Position numbers and translations under genes: made by a program. From positions 1 through 58,175 of the forward strand of contig CAUJEY010000004.1 in the NCBI GenBank assembly GCA_963169325.1: DNA of 58,175 nucleotides. The letters are read 5' to 3'. The stretch comes from Bacteroidota bacterium (lineage in GTDB: Bacteria; Bacteroidota; Bacteroidia; Chitinophagales; Saprospiraceae). The first letter of the stretch is position 1. The number at the start of each line of letters is the position of its first letter. Below the pieces are notes generated by a model. The model was not told the origin of the DNA. It was given only the letters and a program-made list of their open reading frames with translations, and did no database searches. This document shows, piece after piece, positions 26,168-35,395 of this stretch.

Positions 26168-26809
26168 TTACCGCACCCCGATAATCTCCACCTTCACACC
26201 CGACAGCGCCGGATTGTACCAGCAGTCGATACCCTGCGACTTCAGGGTTTTTACTTCGGATTTGGCTTCCTCCTCGGTGGGGAACCCCTTTACGATGTAG
26301 GCAGCGCCTTTGGTGCCGCCGGGGCAGGTACTTTCAGCGTGCCAAACCAGGTAAACGCCCTCAACATCAGGGGCATGCGTTACCGGGGCATCGTTGCAGA
26401 ATACGCCGAACTGGACAAAATATAGTTCGTTTACCGGGGTGAACACGCCAAAGTGTACCTGGCCTTTTCCTTTCCGGACATCCCGGTAACGTTCTTTTCC
26501 ATTTACGGTAACGGTGGTAGCCGGTTCTTCCGGTACAGCCTCGACGGCGCTGCTGGTCGTACTGTACGTCACCGGGCTTGGGTCGGCGCCCTTGGCCTGT
26601 TGGGTCGCGGGGGCAGTTTTGCCCCGTACTTTGTTCACGGCGGCGGACCTGCGGGAGTTGCCGTTGGGTGGAGTGGCCTGAGCGGGAGCGGCGGCAGCGG
26701 GCGCAGGATTGGCCGCGGCAGGCGCCTTTTGCGGAGCGAGAATGGTGGCGTTTTGTGCGTTGGCAATAGTGGTACTAAATACAATTAGCAAGAAGCAGAT
26801 AATTCTCAT
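26168..26809 (-). CDS. Secreted protein with SPOR-like C-terminal domain
   Basis: A 213-residue protein with a signal peptide (MRIICFLLIVFSTTIANAQ), an Ala/Pro-rich linker (about 25-75) and a C-terminal domain of about 90 residues: NELYFVQFGVFCNDAP...AAYIVKGFPTEEEAKSEVKTLKSQGIDCWYNP. This has the F-x-V-Q-x-G...EA-x-x...L-x-x-x-G pattern of SPOR-type peptidoglycan-binding domains, though with extra cysteines that could form disulfides. Function beyond envelope binding is unknown. It has a good TAnnTTTG promoter element 27 bases upstream. Confidence 0.75.
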   Translation of the reverse strand: MRIICFLLIVFSTTIANAQNATILAPQKAPAAANPAPAAAAPAQATPPNGNSRRSAAVNKVRGKTAPATQQAKGADPSPVTYSTTSSAVEAVPEEPATTVTVNGKERYRDVRKGKGQVHFGVFTPVNELYFVQFGVFCNDAPVTHAPDVEGVYLVWHAESTCPGGTKGAAYIVKGFPTEEEAKSEVKTLKSQGIDCWYNPALSGVKVEIIGVR

Positions 26810-26835
26810 AGTGTATGGGTATGCGTTTTTTTTGA

Positions 26836-26843
26836 CAAAGTTA
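26836..26843 (-). promoter_or_regulatory. -7 element of the SPOR-like protein gene
   Basis: The minus strand reads TAACTTTG, fitting TAnnTTTG, 27 bases before the start codon at 26809. Confidence 0.6.
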
Positions 26844-26913
26844 ACGGGTAATGGGCAGTTGTGTTATGTATGGCTCTAAAAAACACAGAACCAACCATGG
26901 TTTATTTAAAAAA

Positions 26914-26947
26914 GAGCCGTCATTCCCGTTCAGGGGAAAGACGGCTC
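26914..26947 (-). terminator. Intrinsic terminator of the SprB-repeat gene
   Basis: GAGCCGTC and GACGGCTC form an 8-bp stem, with TTTCCCC/GGGGAAA-like pairing inside. On the minus strand it is followed by six T. It lies 35 bases after the stop of the 1563-residue surface protein. Confidence 0.8.
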
Positions 26948-26981
26948 ATTAAATACGTATTTTTATGCTACATCATGCGTT

Positions 26982-29900
26982 TTACCGGCTCACCACAATT
27001 TTCCGGGCGACGATCCTGCCATTTACCTGCAATAACAAGGTATAGAAGCCATCCGGTTGGGCGGATAAGTCAAAGTCCACCCGTTTGGGCGCCTGCATCG
27101 ATTCTCTTTGTACCAAGCGGCCGGTCAGATCGAATACCGTCAGGTACACGTCGTGGCTGAGTTGGTCCGGGAAAATTACGGAAAGGCGGCCACTGGTCGG
27201 GTTGGGTACGATGAGCAGGCCGTTTGCCCAGGCCGGTTCGTCGGTATCCACCATGCTGAACACTTCGAACGATTTTGTGCTCGTACAACCGGCCTCGTCC
27301 GTTACGGTTACCGTATACACGCCGGCGCCTATATCGGTCAGGTCCTCGGTAGTATCGACGGTTTCGCCGTTGAACATCCACTCGAAGGTGTAGGGGGAAA
27401 GGCTGCCCGTCACGTTGATGTCGATGCGGGCGATCATTTGACTATCGATGTCATTGATCACCTGTCCGGTGATGTCGATCGGGTCTAAAATCGTTACTTC
27501 GAAGGTGCAGGAACCGATATTTCCGTCGGCGTCGGTGTAGGTATAGGTATTGGTGGTGGTACCGGCCGGGAAGGTGGTTCCACTCGGGAATCCGGTCACG
27601 AGGGCAAACATGCCGCCGTTTCCGAGGCAGTTGTCGGTGGCTACCGGCGCATCGTATTCCACGATGTCGTTTCCGAAACACCGGATAATACTCGACGGGC
27701 AAGTCAGCGTCGGCGCCAGGTTGTCCACTACCGTGATAATAATCGTGTCTACCGATGTGTTCCCGGCTTCGTCCGTTGCCGTAATTTGAACGGGGTGTGG
27801 GCCCAGTTGCGAACAATTATACGACCCCGGTATGAAGGTTACCGTTTTAACGCCGCAGTTATCGGTTACATCCAACCCGACGGATTGTATGCTCAGCGTC
27901 ACGTTTCCGGCGGTACCCAGCTGCGCGATCAGGTTATCCGTAGCAATGACCGGCGGTACCGTATCAATCGCCTGAACGATGACTTGTAAGGTGGTACTGC
28001 ATTCATTGTCGTCGGTCAGCGTTACGGTGTACGTTCCAGCAATCAGGTCGACCGCAGTAGGTCCGGACTGGCCATTGCTCCAGCTGATCGATATAGGACT
28101 GGTGCCGCCGGCAGCCACTACCGTGGCGGAGCCCTCCGGTACGTTCGGGCAGGGCGTACTGACCACATTATCGAGCGCCAGTGTCAGCGCAGGCGGTTCG
28201 GTGATGGTCACTTCTTCCGTAATTTCACAATTATTAGCATCCGTCACCGTGACGGTGTGCGTTCCGGCAGGCAGATTCGGTTCGGTTTCCGCCGTTCCGC
28301 CCGTACTCCAGAGGTACGTGAAGGGGCCGGTTCCGCCGTTCAGCACGATAGTGGCAGCGCCGTCATTTTGGCCGTTGCACACCACCGGAGCGGTGATGAA
28401 ATTGGCTACGATCCCGCAATTTCCGGCTATTACCTGCACGGTCTGTACGGCTGTGCATCCGTTCTCATCGGTCACCGTGACGGTATAAGAGCCTTCCATC
28501 AGTCCGGTAATCATGGCGTCGGTGCCGCCGGTGCTCCACAAATAGGTGTAAGGCCCGACCCCGCCGGTTGGGTTGGCCTCTGCACTGCCATCGTTGCTCA
28601 ACGGCCCGCTTGAATTGGCCGAAGTGGCATTGGCTTTAAGCAAATTAGGTTCGGAAATGGTGAAGGCTATCGCTTCCGGGCAATTGGCCGCGTCGGTCAC
28701 GACAACGGTGTAAACACCGGGTTTCAGGTTGCCGATTGAAACCGTAGTTTCGCCGGTGCTCCAGGCATAAGTGAAAGGCGTCTGACCATTGATCGTTACC
28801 ACCGTCGCTTGTCCGTTGTTGGCTTCAAAACAGGTAGCATCCGTAGCATCCACCGCGGCGTCGATTGTACAGTCATAAGCATTTACCGTTGCAATGGTGA
28901 CGGCCGTGCAACCGTTGGCATCCGTTACGGTTACGGTAAAAGACCCTGGCAGCAAGTCAGCAACCGATTGAGTCGTTTCGCCGTTGCTCCACAAGTAGGT
29001 ATATGCGGCGGTACCACCTGCCGGGCTGACCGTAGCGGTACCGTCGGCAACGCCATTAGCCATTTGCGGCGTAGAAGTGGCATTTGCCGTCAGCAAAGCC
29101 GGCTGTGTGATGGTGGCGGTAGCCGTAGCGGTGCAGTTTTCACCGTCTGTTATCGTCACGGTGTACGTGCCGGAGCCCACGTTATTCAGGGTTTGCGTGT
29201 TATTGCCCGTATTCCACAGATAGGTATAGGCGCCGTTTCCACCACCGGGCGTTACCGAGGCGCTGCCATTCTGCTGACCAAAACAGAGGGCGTTTGAAAC
29301 CGCTCCAACGGCTGCCGTGACGGCCGGGGTTTGATTGACCGCGGCCGAAGCGCTGCTGGTGCAACCGTTTTCGGTATTGGTAATGACTACGCTGTAATTT
29401 CCGGGAGCACCAGCGGCCAATACCGGAATGACGCCAGTAGCGGTCGTGGAGCCGTCCGGACGGGTCCAGTTGTGCTGGAGGGAGGTAGGCGGCGCCGTGC
29501 TGGAGGCCGTAATATTGACCGTTGCATTATTGCAGTTGAGGTTGTTCGGCACGGCCAGGGTAGCACCCGGAGGCGTATCGTCGAGCGGCACCAATGCCGT
29601 GGCGCTGCTGGTACAACCGTTTGCGCCGGTGACGACTAACACATAGGTGCCCGCTTCGGTGACTGTAGGGTTGGACAGGCTGGACGCAAATCCGTTCGGG
29701 CCGGTCCAGGCAAATTGCGGATTGGGAGCCGGCGATGCGCCACCGAGTATAACAGCGTCGACCACGCAGGTGAGCACACCACTTGATGTCGATGCACCGG
29801 GGACGGCGGTGTTGGCGATAACTTCCGCCACTGCCGAATTGGTACAGCCGGTATTTCCATCGGTCACCACTACCGTGTAATTACCGGAAACGTTGGCAAC

Positions 29901-31673
29901 CGGATTCTGCAGGGCCGACGTGAAGCCGTTCGGGCCGGTCCAGGCGTAAGTTGGATTGACGGCGTTGGTCGTACTGGTCAGGGCAACACTGGGTGTCGAG
30001 CAGGTGTACGTTCCGCCGCCGGCATTCACAATCGGGGGAGATGTCTCGGCCGATACGATCGTATTGTCGGTAGCCGTGCAACCGTTGATCTGGTTGGTTA
30101 CCCGAAGCCGGTAGGTGCCCGTAGTGTTGATGGTAGGCGTGAGGGTAGCGGAACCGGAAACAATATTTCCGCCGTTCAGCGCGATCCACAGGTAGGTGTA
30201 TTGCGGCCCGGTGGAACCGGAGCCCTGGAGTTGTATTTGTGGTTCTTCGCAGGTAATGATCCGGTTGGGTCCTGCATTGGAAACGGGGGCTGTCTTATTG
30301 ACCGGTATCAGCACCTCCGTGGTGTCGGGGCAGGCTTTACCCCCGCCGTTGTTGGTTACAATAAAATAATAAGGGCCGGCATCGGTGACTACCGCGGTAT
30401 CGGCGTTGCTGATCACGGTCCCAAGATTGTTGACCCATTTATACACAACCGTATTGGCCACGGTGGTAGTACTGTCTTTTCGGAGTACGATGGAAGGGGT
30501 GCGGCAAGTGATGGTATCCGGCTTGACTACGCCGGACCGTACAGGAATCACGATGATCGTAAAGTTTACCATACTATCGCATCCGTCTTCGGCAACCAGC
30601 ATTTCCTGGAAGTTGCCGGATTCGCAGTAGTCATAATCGCCCACGCGTAAACAGTCGCCCTGACAAAGCCAGGTTGGCGGCAGGTTTTTGAATTTACGGG
30701 GTTTGGCAATAATTTTTTGCCGCACCGTACTGTCGCAACCCAAAAAAGAAGTGTACGGGGTTGAGGTAAAGGTGTAGGTGCCCGGAGCGGAGATAAAGTT
30801 ACCGGGTTCTTCTTCCCAGAAGAAAGGTAGTTCTTCAAAGCACAATTCCCGGTCGGGGAGTTGAGTAATGGGGATGGCCTGGTTTACGACCGGAAGACAT
30901 ATTGTTTTCGGTGTATCACAAACATTGGAGGCTGTCACACAGATATTACCGCCGAGATTACCAAATAAGACGGATACGGTGGTTCCTTTGTCGCCGTTCG
31001 CCGGCACCACCACTGCGCTGCCGCCGCCGTTGATTTTGGAGCCGGCAGGGGCGGTCCAGGTATAGCTCAGTGCGTATGGAACGGGCGGGATCGTATAATT
31101 GACCAGGGCCTTCGGGCATACCTGTGTGGGCCCCGTAATATCCCCCAGCGTACCGAGTTCAGGCCCCACCGTTGACCCCTGGTTGACGGTGATTAAATAT
31201 TTACACATGGCGGCATTGACACCGTCGATAACTAAATAATAGACATTGCCGATAATAAGACCGGGCGCAATAAAGGTTGGTAGGGCCGGGTCGATGGTGC
31301 CGCAAACAACTGACCGGTAAGGTTTGTCGCAGGAGGTTAGCACAGCGTATTCCAATCCGCTTCCACTGGAGCAATCGATAGGCTTGAGCAAAAATTCAAT
31401 GAACGTGGTACCGGCTACGAAAGCATACCAACGCGGGTTTTCCAGGGTAATGGGCGGTACGCCAAAATTACATTGGTCGATAGTTAATGGTGTGGTCGGT
31501 AATGCCGGCCCCGTTTGGTCGGCCGTGCCATCCAAATTACAGGACAAACACGCGAATTCGCATAACGGCGCCCCCGCCTGGCCGGGCTGGCACCCGCCTT
31601 GGGCATACACATCTGCGCTTGCTAAAAGGATTAATAATAAAGTACTCCAAAAAATGGTCAGAGATTGTGTCAT
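26982..31673 (-). CDS. Giant SprB-repeat surface protein with type IX sorting domain
   Basis: A 1563-residue secreted protein. A signal peptide (SADVYAQ) is followed by Ig/PKD-like modules (about 380-800), then at least seven SprB-type repeats of the form NGTGPFTYLWSTGxTxxxxxxLxxGxYTVTVTDxxGC (about 815-1230), then HYR-like modules (VQITATDEAGNTSVD). It ends in a type A C-terminal sorting domain (NPTSGRLSVIF...GRLVQRE...GFYTLLLQVNG...KIVVSR). Such proteins are exported by the type IX system and attached to the surface, where SprB serves as a gliding adhesin. Many Cys pairs suggest disulfides. The tandem modules may vary by recombination. Confidence 0.92.
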   Translation of the reverse strand: MTQSLTIFWSTLLLILLASADVYAQGGCQPGQAGAPLCEFACLSCNLDGTADQTGPALPTTPLTIDQCNFGVPPITLENPRWYAFVAGTTFIEFLLKPIDCSSGSGLEYAVLTSCDKPYRSVVCGTIDPALPTFIAPGLIIGNVYYLVIDGVNAAMCKYLITVNQGSTVGPELGTLGDITGPTQVCPKALVNYTIPPVPYALSYTWTAPAGSKINGGGSAVVVPANGDKGTTVSVLFGNLGGNICVTASNVCDTPKTICLPVVNQAIPITQLPDRELCFEELPFFWEEEPGNFISAPGTYTFTSTPYTSFLGCDSTVRQKIIAKPRKFKNLPPTWLCQGDCLRVGDYDYCESGNFQEMLVAEDGCDSMVNFTIIVIPVRSGVVKPDTITCRTPSIVLRKDSTTTVANTVVYKWVNNLGTVISNADTAVVTDAGPYYFIVTNNGGGKACPDTTEVLIPVNKTAPVSNAGPNRIITCEEPQIQLQGSGSTGPQYTYLWIALNGGNIVSGSATLTPTINTTGTYRLRVTNQINGCTATDNTIVSAETSPPIVNAGGGTYTCSTPSVALTSTTNAVNPTYAWTGPNGFTSALQNPVANVSGNYTVVVTDGNTGCTNSAVAEVIANTAVPGASTSSGVLTCVVDAVILGGASPAPNPQFAWTGPNGFASSLSNPTVTEAGTYVLVVTGANGCTSSATALVPLDDTPPGATLAVPNNLNCNNATVNITASSTAPPTSLQHNWTRPDGSTTATGVIPVLAAGAPGNYSVVITNTENGCTSSASAAVNQTPAVTAAVGAVSNALCFGQQNGSASVTPGGGNGAYTYLWNTGNNTQTLNNVGSGTYTVTITDGENCTATATATITQPALLTANATSTPQMANGVADGTATVSPAGGTAAYTYLWSNGETTQSVADLLPGSFTVTVTDANGCTAVTIATVNAYDCTIDAAVDATDATCFEANNGQATVVTINGQTPFTYAWSTGETTVSIGNLKPGVYTVVVTDAANCPEAIAFTISEPNLLKANATSANSSGPLSNDGSAEANPTGGVGPYTYLWSTGGTDAMITGLMEGSYTVTVTDENGCTAVQTVQVIAGNCGIVANFITAPVVCNGQNDGAATIVLNGGTGPFTYLWSTGGTAETEPNLPAGTHTVTVTDANNCEITEEVTITEPPALTLALDNVVSTPCPNVPEGSATVVAAGGTSPISISWSNGQSGPTAVDLIAGTYTVTLTDDNECSTTLQVIVQAIDTVPPVIATDNLIAQLGTAGNVTLSIQSVGLDVTDNCGVKTVTFIPGSYNCSQLGPHPVQITATDEAGNTSVDTIIITVVDNLAPTLTCPSSIIRCFGNDIVEYDAPVATDNCLGNGGMFALVTGFPSGTTFPAGTTTNTYTYTDADGNIGSCTFEVTILDPIDITGQVINDIDSQMIARIDINVTGSLSPYTFEWMFNGETVDTTEDLTDIGAGVYTVTVTDEAGCTSTKSFEVFSMVDTDEPAWANGLLIVPNPTSGRLSVIFPDQLSHDVYLTVFDLTGRLVQRESMQAPKRVDFDLSAQPDGFYTLLLQVNGRIVARKIVVSR

Positions 31674-31979
31674 AACTCGTTTGAATTAGATGATGAAAAA
31701 ACTAAAATCGATTATTGAGAGACTTATTAAAAGCAGAATGCTGCAAGTAGAGCATAAAAAATACTCCCGGTTGCAGCGAGCTTCCAAAAGTAGGGGGAGT
31801 ATAATCAAGGTACAAATAATTATGAGGCTCCGCTATTTTTGCGACATTTAACCCTACCCCTTCCGGCGTAGTTCTGTCAAATTTGGTCATTTCTTTATCT
31901 AAAACACCGTTTAAGGGAACAGTGTTTCCAGGGCGACGCGTTTGCGTGCCCCAGCCAGGTGCAAAGCCGACCCCAAATC
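31674..31979. other. Gene-free gap of 306 bases
   Basis: It lies upstream of the SprB-repeat gene and downstream of the TPR membrane-protein gene, both on the minus strand, so it should hold the promoter of the former. I find no convincing TAnnTTTG element, no word array and no conserved short reading frame. Confidence 0.6.
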
Positions 31980-33665
31980 CTACTTATCCCCCATCTGTTC
32001 AAATTTTTTCAGGTCGGCGTCTCCGCCGGCTTCGTCGCCGAGTTGTTTGCGCACGTTTCCGCGGGCACGGTAGGCGCGGGTGAAATCCGGCGCCAGTTCC
32101 AGTGCTTTGTTCAGATCGGCGAGGGCTTCCTGCGAACGGTTGAGGTTGACCAGTGTCAGGGCCCGGTTGTAGTAAATGTCGGCCTCGTTGGGATTTTTTT
32201 CGAGATACTTATTCAAATCGGCGAGGGAGGCTTCATATTGCTGAGCCATGCCTAGCAGGCCGCCGCGGTATTTGTAGGCTTCGGTCAGATCGGGGTTAAT
32301 ACTAATCGCCCTGTTGAAGTCTTCGAGGGCTTTTCGGCCCTGGCCGATGTCGCCAAGTGCCATGCCCCGCCACAGGTAGGCTTTGCCGAAATTGTTGCCC
32401 TGCGCCGCCATGGCTTTTTCGATGAGGGTAATCGTGTCGCGCCAGTCGCGGATACGCAGCCAGGACGAAATAAACCAGAATAGTGGCAAAATGACCAGCA
32501 AAGCCCAGGCGGCGCCTACGCGGTTGGGATTTTTCTCGCGGTAAAAACCCGGCAGTGCAGCCAGAATGGCAAATATGCCCAGGCAGGCGAGGTAGTTGTA
32601 ACGATCGGAGCGCAGCTCGAAGGTGCCTATCGTGTAAAAAGGCAAGGCAAACAGGATATTCGCCAGATAAAACAACACCCCGCGAAAGACGAAAGGCGCC
32701 TGCTCCCGGATGCGCCATACCCACCACAACAGACCCGCCAGCACCACCGGAGCGGCATAGTAGGTCCAGTGCCAGCCACCGGCAGCGGTTTTTTCAAAAG
32801 GATACCAGATGCTCAACCCAAGAGGTACAATGAGTTTCGTCCAATAGAATAATACGGTATGACAGGCCATAAGAGCGCGGTCAGCAATGGAAAATCCACC
32901 GGCCTGGGCGCCCACATCATGTCCGGCCTGGGCACGGGTGAAAAAGGTGAACAGGCCGAATCCGATCGCCAGCGCAAAAAACGGCGCTTTTTCAAGCAGC
33001 GACTGCCGGCTTAACGGCGGGCGTTTCAGCCACAGATCGACGACCAGCAGACTGAGTGGCAACGCCACTGCCGCCGACTTGGACAAGCATGCCAACACAA
33101 AAAATCCCAGCGCCAGCCAGTACTGTTTGCCCCAGGCATTGCCCTGCGTATGCCGTACGTACGCATGTAATGCGAGTAATGAAAACAAACTGAACAATGG
33201 CGTGCTGAACGCCGCGACCCACGACACCGCTTCCACCTGCATCGGGTGGATGGCAAAAAACAACGCGATAAAAAAGGCCGCTGTCGAATTGCCTTCCAGG
33301 CGACGGAACAAACGAAACACCAGAAAAGCATTGGCGGCATGCACCAGGGCGCTGAACAAGTGGAACCAGATCACTTTGCCATCGCCCAGCGCGTTCGCCA
33401 TAGCATACCCCATCCAGGTAATCGGCGCATACATGCCGAGGTTGAATTGCGTGAATACTGCGGGCGAGAAATTTTTGACGACCGGATTATCGATCGTTGC
33501 CGAATGGTCGTCCATAGCAACCATCGGATTGCCGAAACCCGTACTAAACAGTAAAAAAGCCAGGCCCGCTGCTACCCAGGGCATCCAGCGGTCCGGAGAA
33601 GCGTTCGTTTGCGGCGCCGGGGCGGGCTTTGCAGAAGATGTTTTTTTCGATATTTGTTTTGCCAT
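31980..33665 (-). CDS. Multi-spanning membrane protein with C-terminal TPRs
   Basis: A 561-residue protein from the ATG at 33665 (MAKQISKKTSSAKPAP...); a further in-frame start upstream is less likely. Ten or more membrane segments lie in residues 25-410, with an early GNPMVAMDDHSATIDNPVV loop and HPMQVEAVSWVA loop. These are the DD and HPxxxEAVxWV motifs of the O-mannosyltransferase-like/TMTC membrane glycosyltransferase group. The last 140 residues are about four TPRs (AYLWRGMALGDIGQGRKALEDFNRAI and similar). It may transfer sugars to exported proteins using a lipid-linked donor; that is by family only. Confidence 0.82.
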   Translation of the reverse strand: MAKQISKKTSSAKPAPAPQTNASPDRWMPWVAAGLAFLLFSTGFGNPMVAMDDHSATIDNPVVKNFSPAVFTQFNLGMYAPITWMGYAMANALGDGKVIWFHLFSALVHAANAFLVFRLFRRLEGNSTAAFFIALFFAIHPMQVEAVSWVAAFSTPLFSLFSLLALHAYVRHTQGNAWGKQYWLALGFFVLACLSKSAAVALPLSLLVVDLWLKRPPLSRQSLLEKAPFFALAIGFGLFTFFTRAQAGHDVGAQAGGFSIADRALMACHTVLFYWTKLIVPLGLSIWYPFEKTAAGGWHWTYYAAPVVLAGLLWWVWRIREQAPFVFRGVLFYLANILFALPFYTIGTFELRSDRYNYLACLGIFAILAALPGFYREKNPNRVGAAWALLVILPLFWFISSWLRIRDWRDTITLIEKAMAAQGNNFGKAYLWRGMALGDIGQGRKALEDFNRAISINPDLTEAYKYRGGLLGMAQQYEASLADLNKYLEKNPNEADIYYNRALTLVNLNRSQEALADLNKALELAPDFTRAYRARGNVRKQLGDEAGGDADLKKFEQMGDK

Positions 33666-33875
33666 CGGGAAATGCCGTTTTTTGCGGCCGGCAAAATACG
33701 ATGTCTGACGGCAATAGCGTGCAGAAACCTGATTTAGATTGTTCATCACCCGGCCATGTGCAGCGACTTATACTTCTTGCGCATCTTTGCCCGGCCGATT
33801 AACGCTCCGCTCGTAAATTGTTATTGTCAAATCGTAAATCAAACAGATCATTCATTAATCTATTTATACTTTTTT

Positions 33876-34517
33876 ATGAAAAAATCCTCCCTGCTGAAAG
33901 GCGAATTAACTCCGGGTACCCGGATCGCCCGCACAACGACATTCGTTTTTTATTTACTCTTTTCCGCCCTGGCGCTGCAGGCTCAATACGTCGGCCCGCG
34001 CCTGTTTCTCGATGTACCGCACATCTATTTCGCTGCGCCCGATGCCGAACGTATCGGCAACCGCCTCGGCGCCGGCGCGGAAGTGGCCATGAACATCGGT
34101 ACCCACTGGAGCATGGCACGCTTGGGCGCCGGCACCACGTTTACCTTCGATCCGCAGTCTGAAGAATTTGAAAAAACGACCTTGTGGGGCCCTTATGCCC
34201 TGTTGGAAGCCGGCGCCGGCCTGTACCGCTCCAATGGCAACCAATGCGCGAAAGACCATCAAAGCGCCTTCACCGCCCTGGGTAAAGTAGGCATGCGCTA
34301 CGATTTCAATTCCAAAGCGGTACCGGTGGCCGATACCCCGGAAGAAACCCCCAATCAACTCGATTTCACCCTCGGCGTTGAATTGGGCTATTTCTTTATC
34401 CGCGATGAATTCCGCAATATGGAAGTGGTAGCATCGGGGAACTACCTGGTGAATGCCAAAGCAATAGCAGCCAGCATCGGATTCAAGTTTTTCCTGAACC
34501 TGCGGGCGAAGGCGTGA
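33876..34517 (+). CDS. Outer-membrane beta-barrel protein, unknown function
   Basis: A 213-residue protein from the ATG at 33876. After a slightly long N-terminus it has a signal segment (TTFVFYLLFSALALQAQ), then amphipathic strands such as GAEVAMNIGTHWSMARLGAGTTF and LGVELGYFFIRDEF. It ends in SIGFKFFLNLRAKA. This fits a small eight-strand barrel, but I cannot name a family. It converges on paaY across a long word-array hairpin. Confidence 0.65.
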   Translation: MKKSSLLKGELTPGTRIARTTTFVFYLLFSALALQAQYVGPRLFLDVPHIYFAAPDAERIGNRLGAGAEVAMNIGTHWSMARLGAGTTFTFDPQSEEFEKTTLWGPYALLEAGAGLYRSNGNQCAKDHQSAFTALGKVGMRYDFNSKAVPVADTPEETPNQLDFTLGVELGYFFIRDEFRNMEVVASGNYLVNAKAIAASIGFKFFLNLRAKA

Positions 34518-34703
34518 TTCGTCATTGGGTGTCATTTTTCGTCATTGGGCGTCATTGATCGTCATTGGGTGTCATTAATCGTCATTGGGTGTCATTAATC
34601 GTCATTGGGCGTCATTGGGCAACTCCAATAACGATCAATGACGCATAATGACGATTAATGACGCCCAATGACGCCCAATGACGATTAATGACGATTAATG
34701 ACG
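34518..34703. repeat. Word-array inverted repeat (GTCATT / AATGAC)
   Basis: About 11 GTCATT words (spacers GGGC, GGGT, AATC) face about nine AATGAC words across a short centre near 34620. It fills the gap between convergent genes and reaches into the end of paaY, whose last two codons and TAA stop are written in the word. The same word is used at 49994 and 55634. Confidence 0.92.
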
Positions 34704-35279
34704 AAAAATTTTATACCCCGCCTCCTGCTCCGGCCGGTCCGCCGGAATTTCCCGCAGCGGTTCGCAGGGGCGCAGGGAGTCATAGCACTGGGCGGGCAAT
34801 TTTTGATACAATTGAGTGCCCTGGGTTTTCCAGGCTATCATATCGTCGCTGACCTCCCGGATCACTTTACCGGGATTGCCAACCACCAAACTGCGGCGGG
34901 GGATTTTTTCCCCACTTTTTAAAAAACACAAGGCGCCGACGATACACTCCTCACCGATTTCCACTTCATCCATGATCACGGCATTCATGCCGATCAGGCT
35001 GTTTCGGCCGATAGTAGCGCCGTGAATGATGGCGCCGTGTCCGATATGCGCCGATTCGTGCAGATGTACCGTTACGCCCGGAAACATGTGAATGGTGCAA
35101 TTTTCCTGCACATTACAGCCGTCTTCGATGATAATTTGTCCCCAGTCGCCGCGGATAGCCGCACCGGGGCCGATATACACGTCGCGCCCGATGATTACGT
35201 TGCCCGTGACCGCCGCCTGCGGGTGCACAAAGGCGCTTTCGTGAATCACAGGCCGGTAACCGTTGAATTCGTAGATCAT
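34695..35279 (-). CDS. paaY: PaaY-type hexapeptide-repeat thioesterase/acyltransferase
   Basis: A 194-residue left-handed beta-helix protein of the gamma-carbonic-anhydrase-like group: GNVIIGRDVYIGPGAAIRGDWGQI, then ENCTIHMFPG, HIGHGAIIHGATIG and NSLIGMNAVIMD. The tail is PaaY-like: IREVSDDMIAWKTQGTQLYQ followed by a PLREIPADR segment, as in the E. coli protein. PaaY hydrolyses dead-end CoA thioesters formed during phenylacetate breakdown. PaaB and PaaC lie 19 kb away, so the pathway is dispersed here. The last codons (Arg-His-stop) come from the adjoining word array. Confidence 0.85.
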   Translation of the reverse strand: MIYEFNGYRPVIHESAFVHPQAAVTGNVIIGRDVYIGPGAAIRGDWGQIIIEDGCNVQENCTIHMFPGVTVHLHESAHIGHGAIIHGATIGRNSLIGMNAVIMDEVEIGEECIVGALCFLKSGEKIPRRSLVVGNPGKVIREVSDDMIAWKTQGTQLYQKLPAQCYDSLRPCEPLREIPADRPEQEAGYKIFRH

Positions 35280-35395
35280 AATAGTTGGGTCAAAATTTGT
35301 CCATGATTTGCAGGAGAAGTATTCCAGCCTTCAAGGGGCCGTAAAAACCCCGTAGGTTTACCCCCGGTTATTTTCAGCCAAAAATACGACCTGAA

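Noticed and set aside
31702-31890. A 62-codon minus-strand frame upstream of the SprB-repeat gene
   Set aside because: No recognisable motif, low-complexity ends, and it lies where the promoter region of the next gene is expected.
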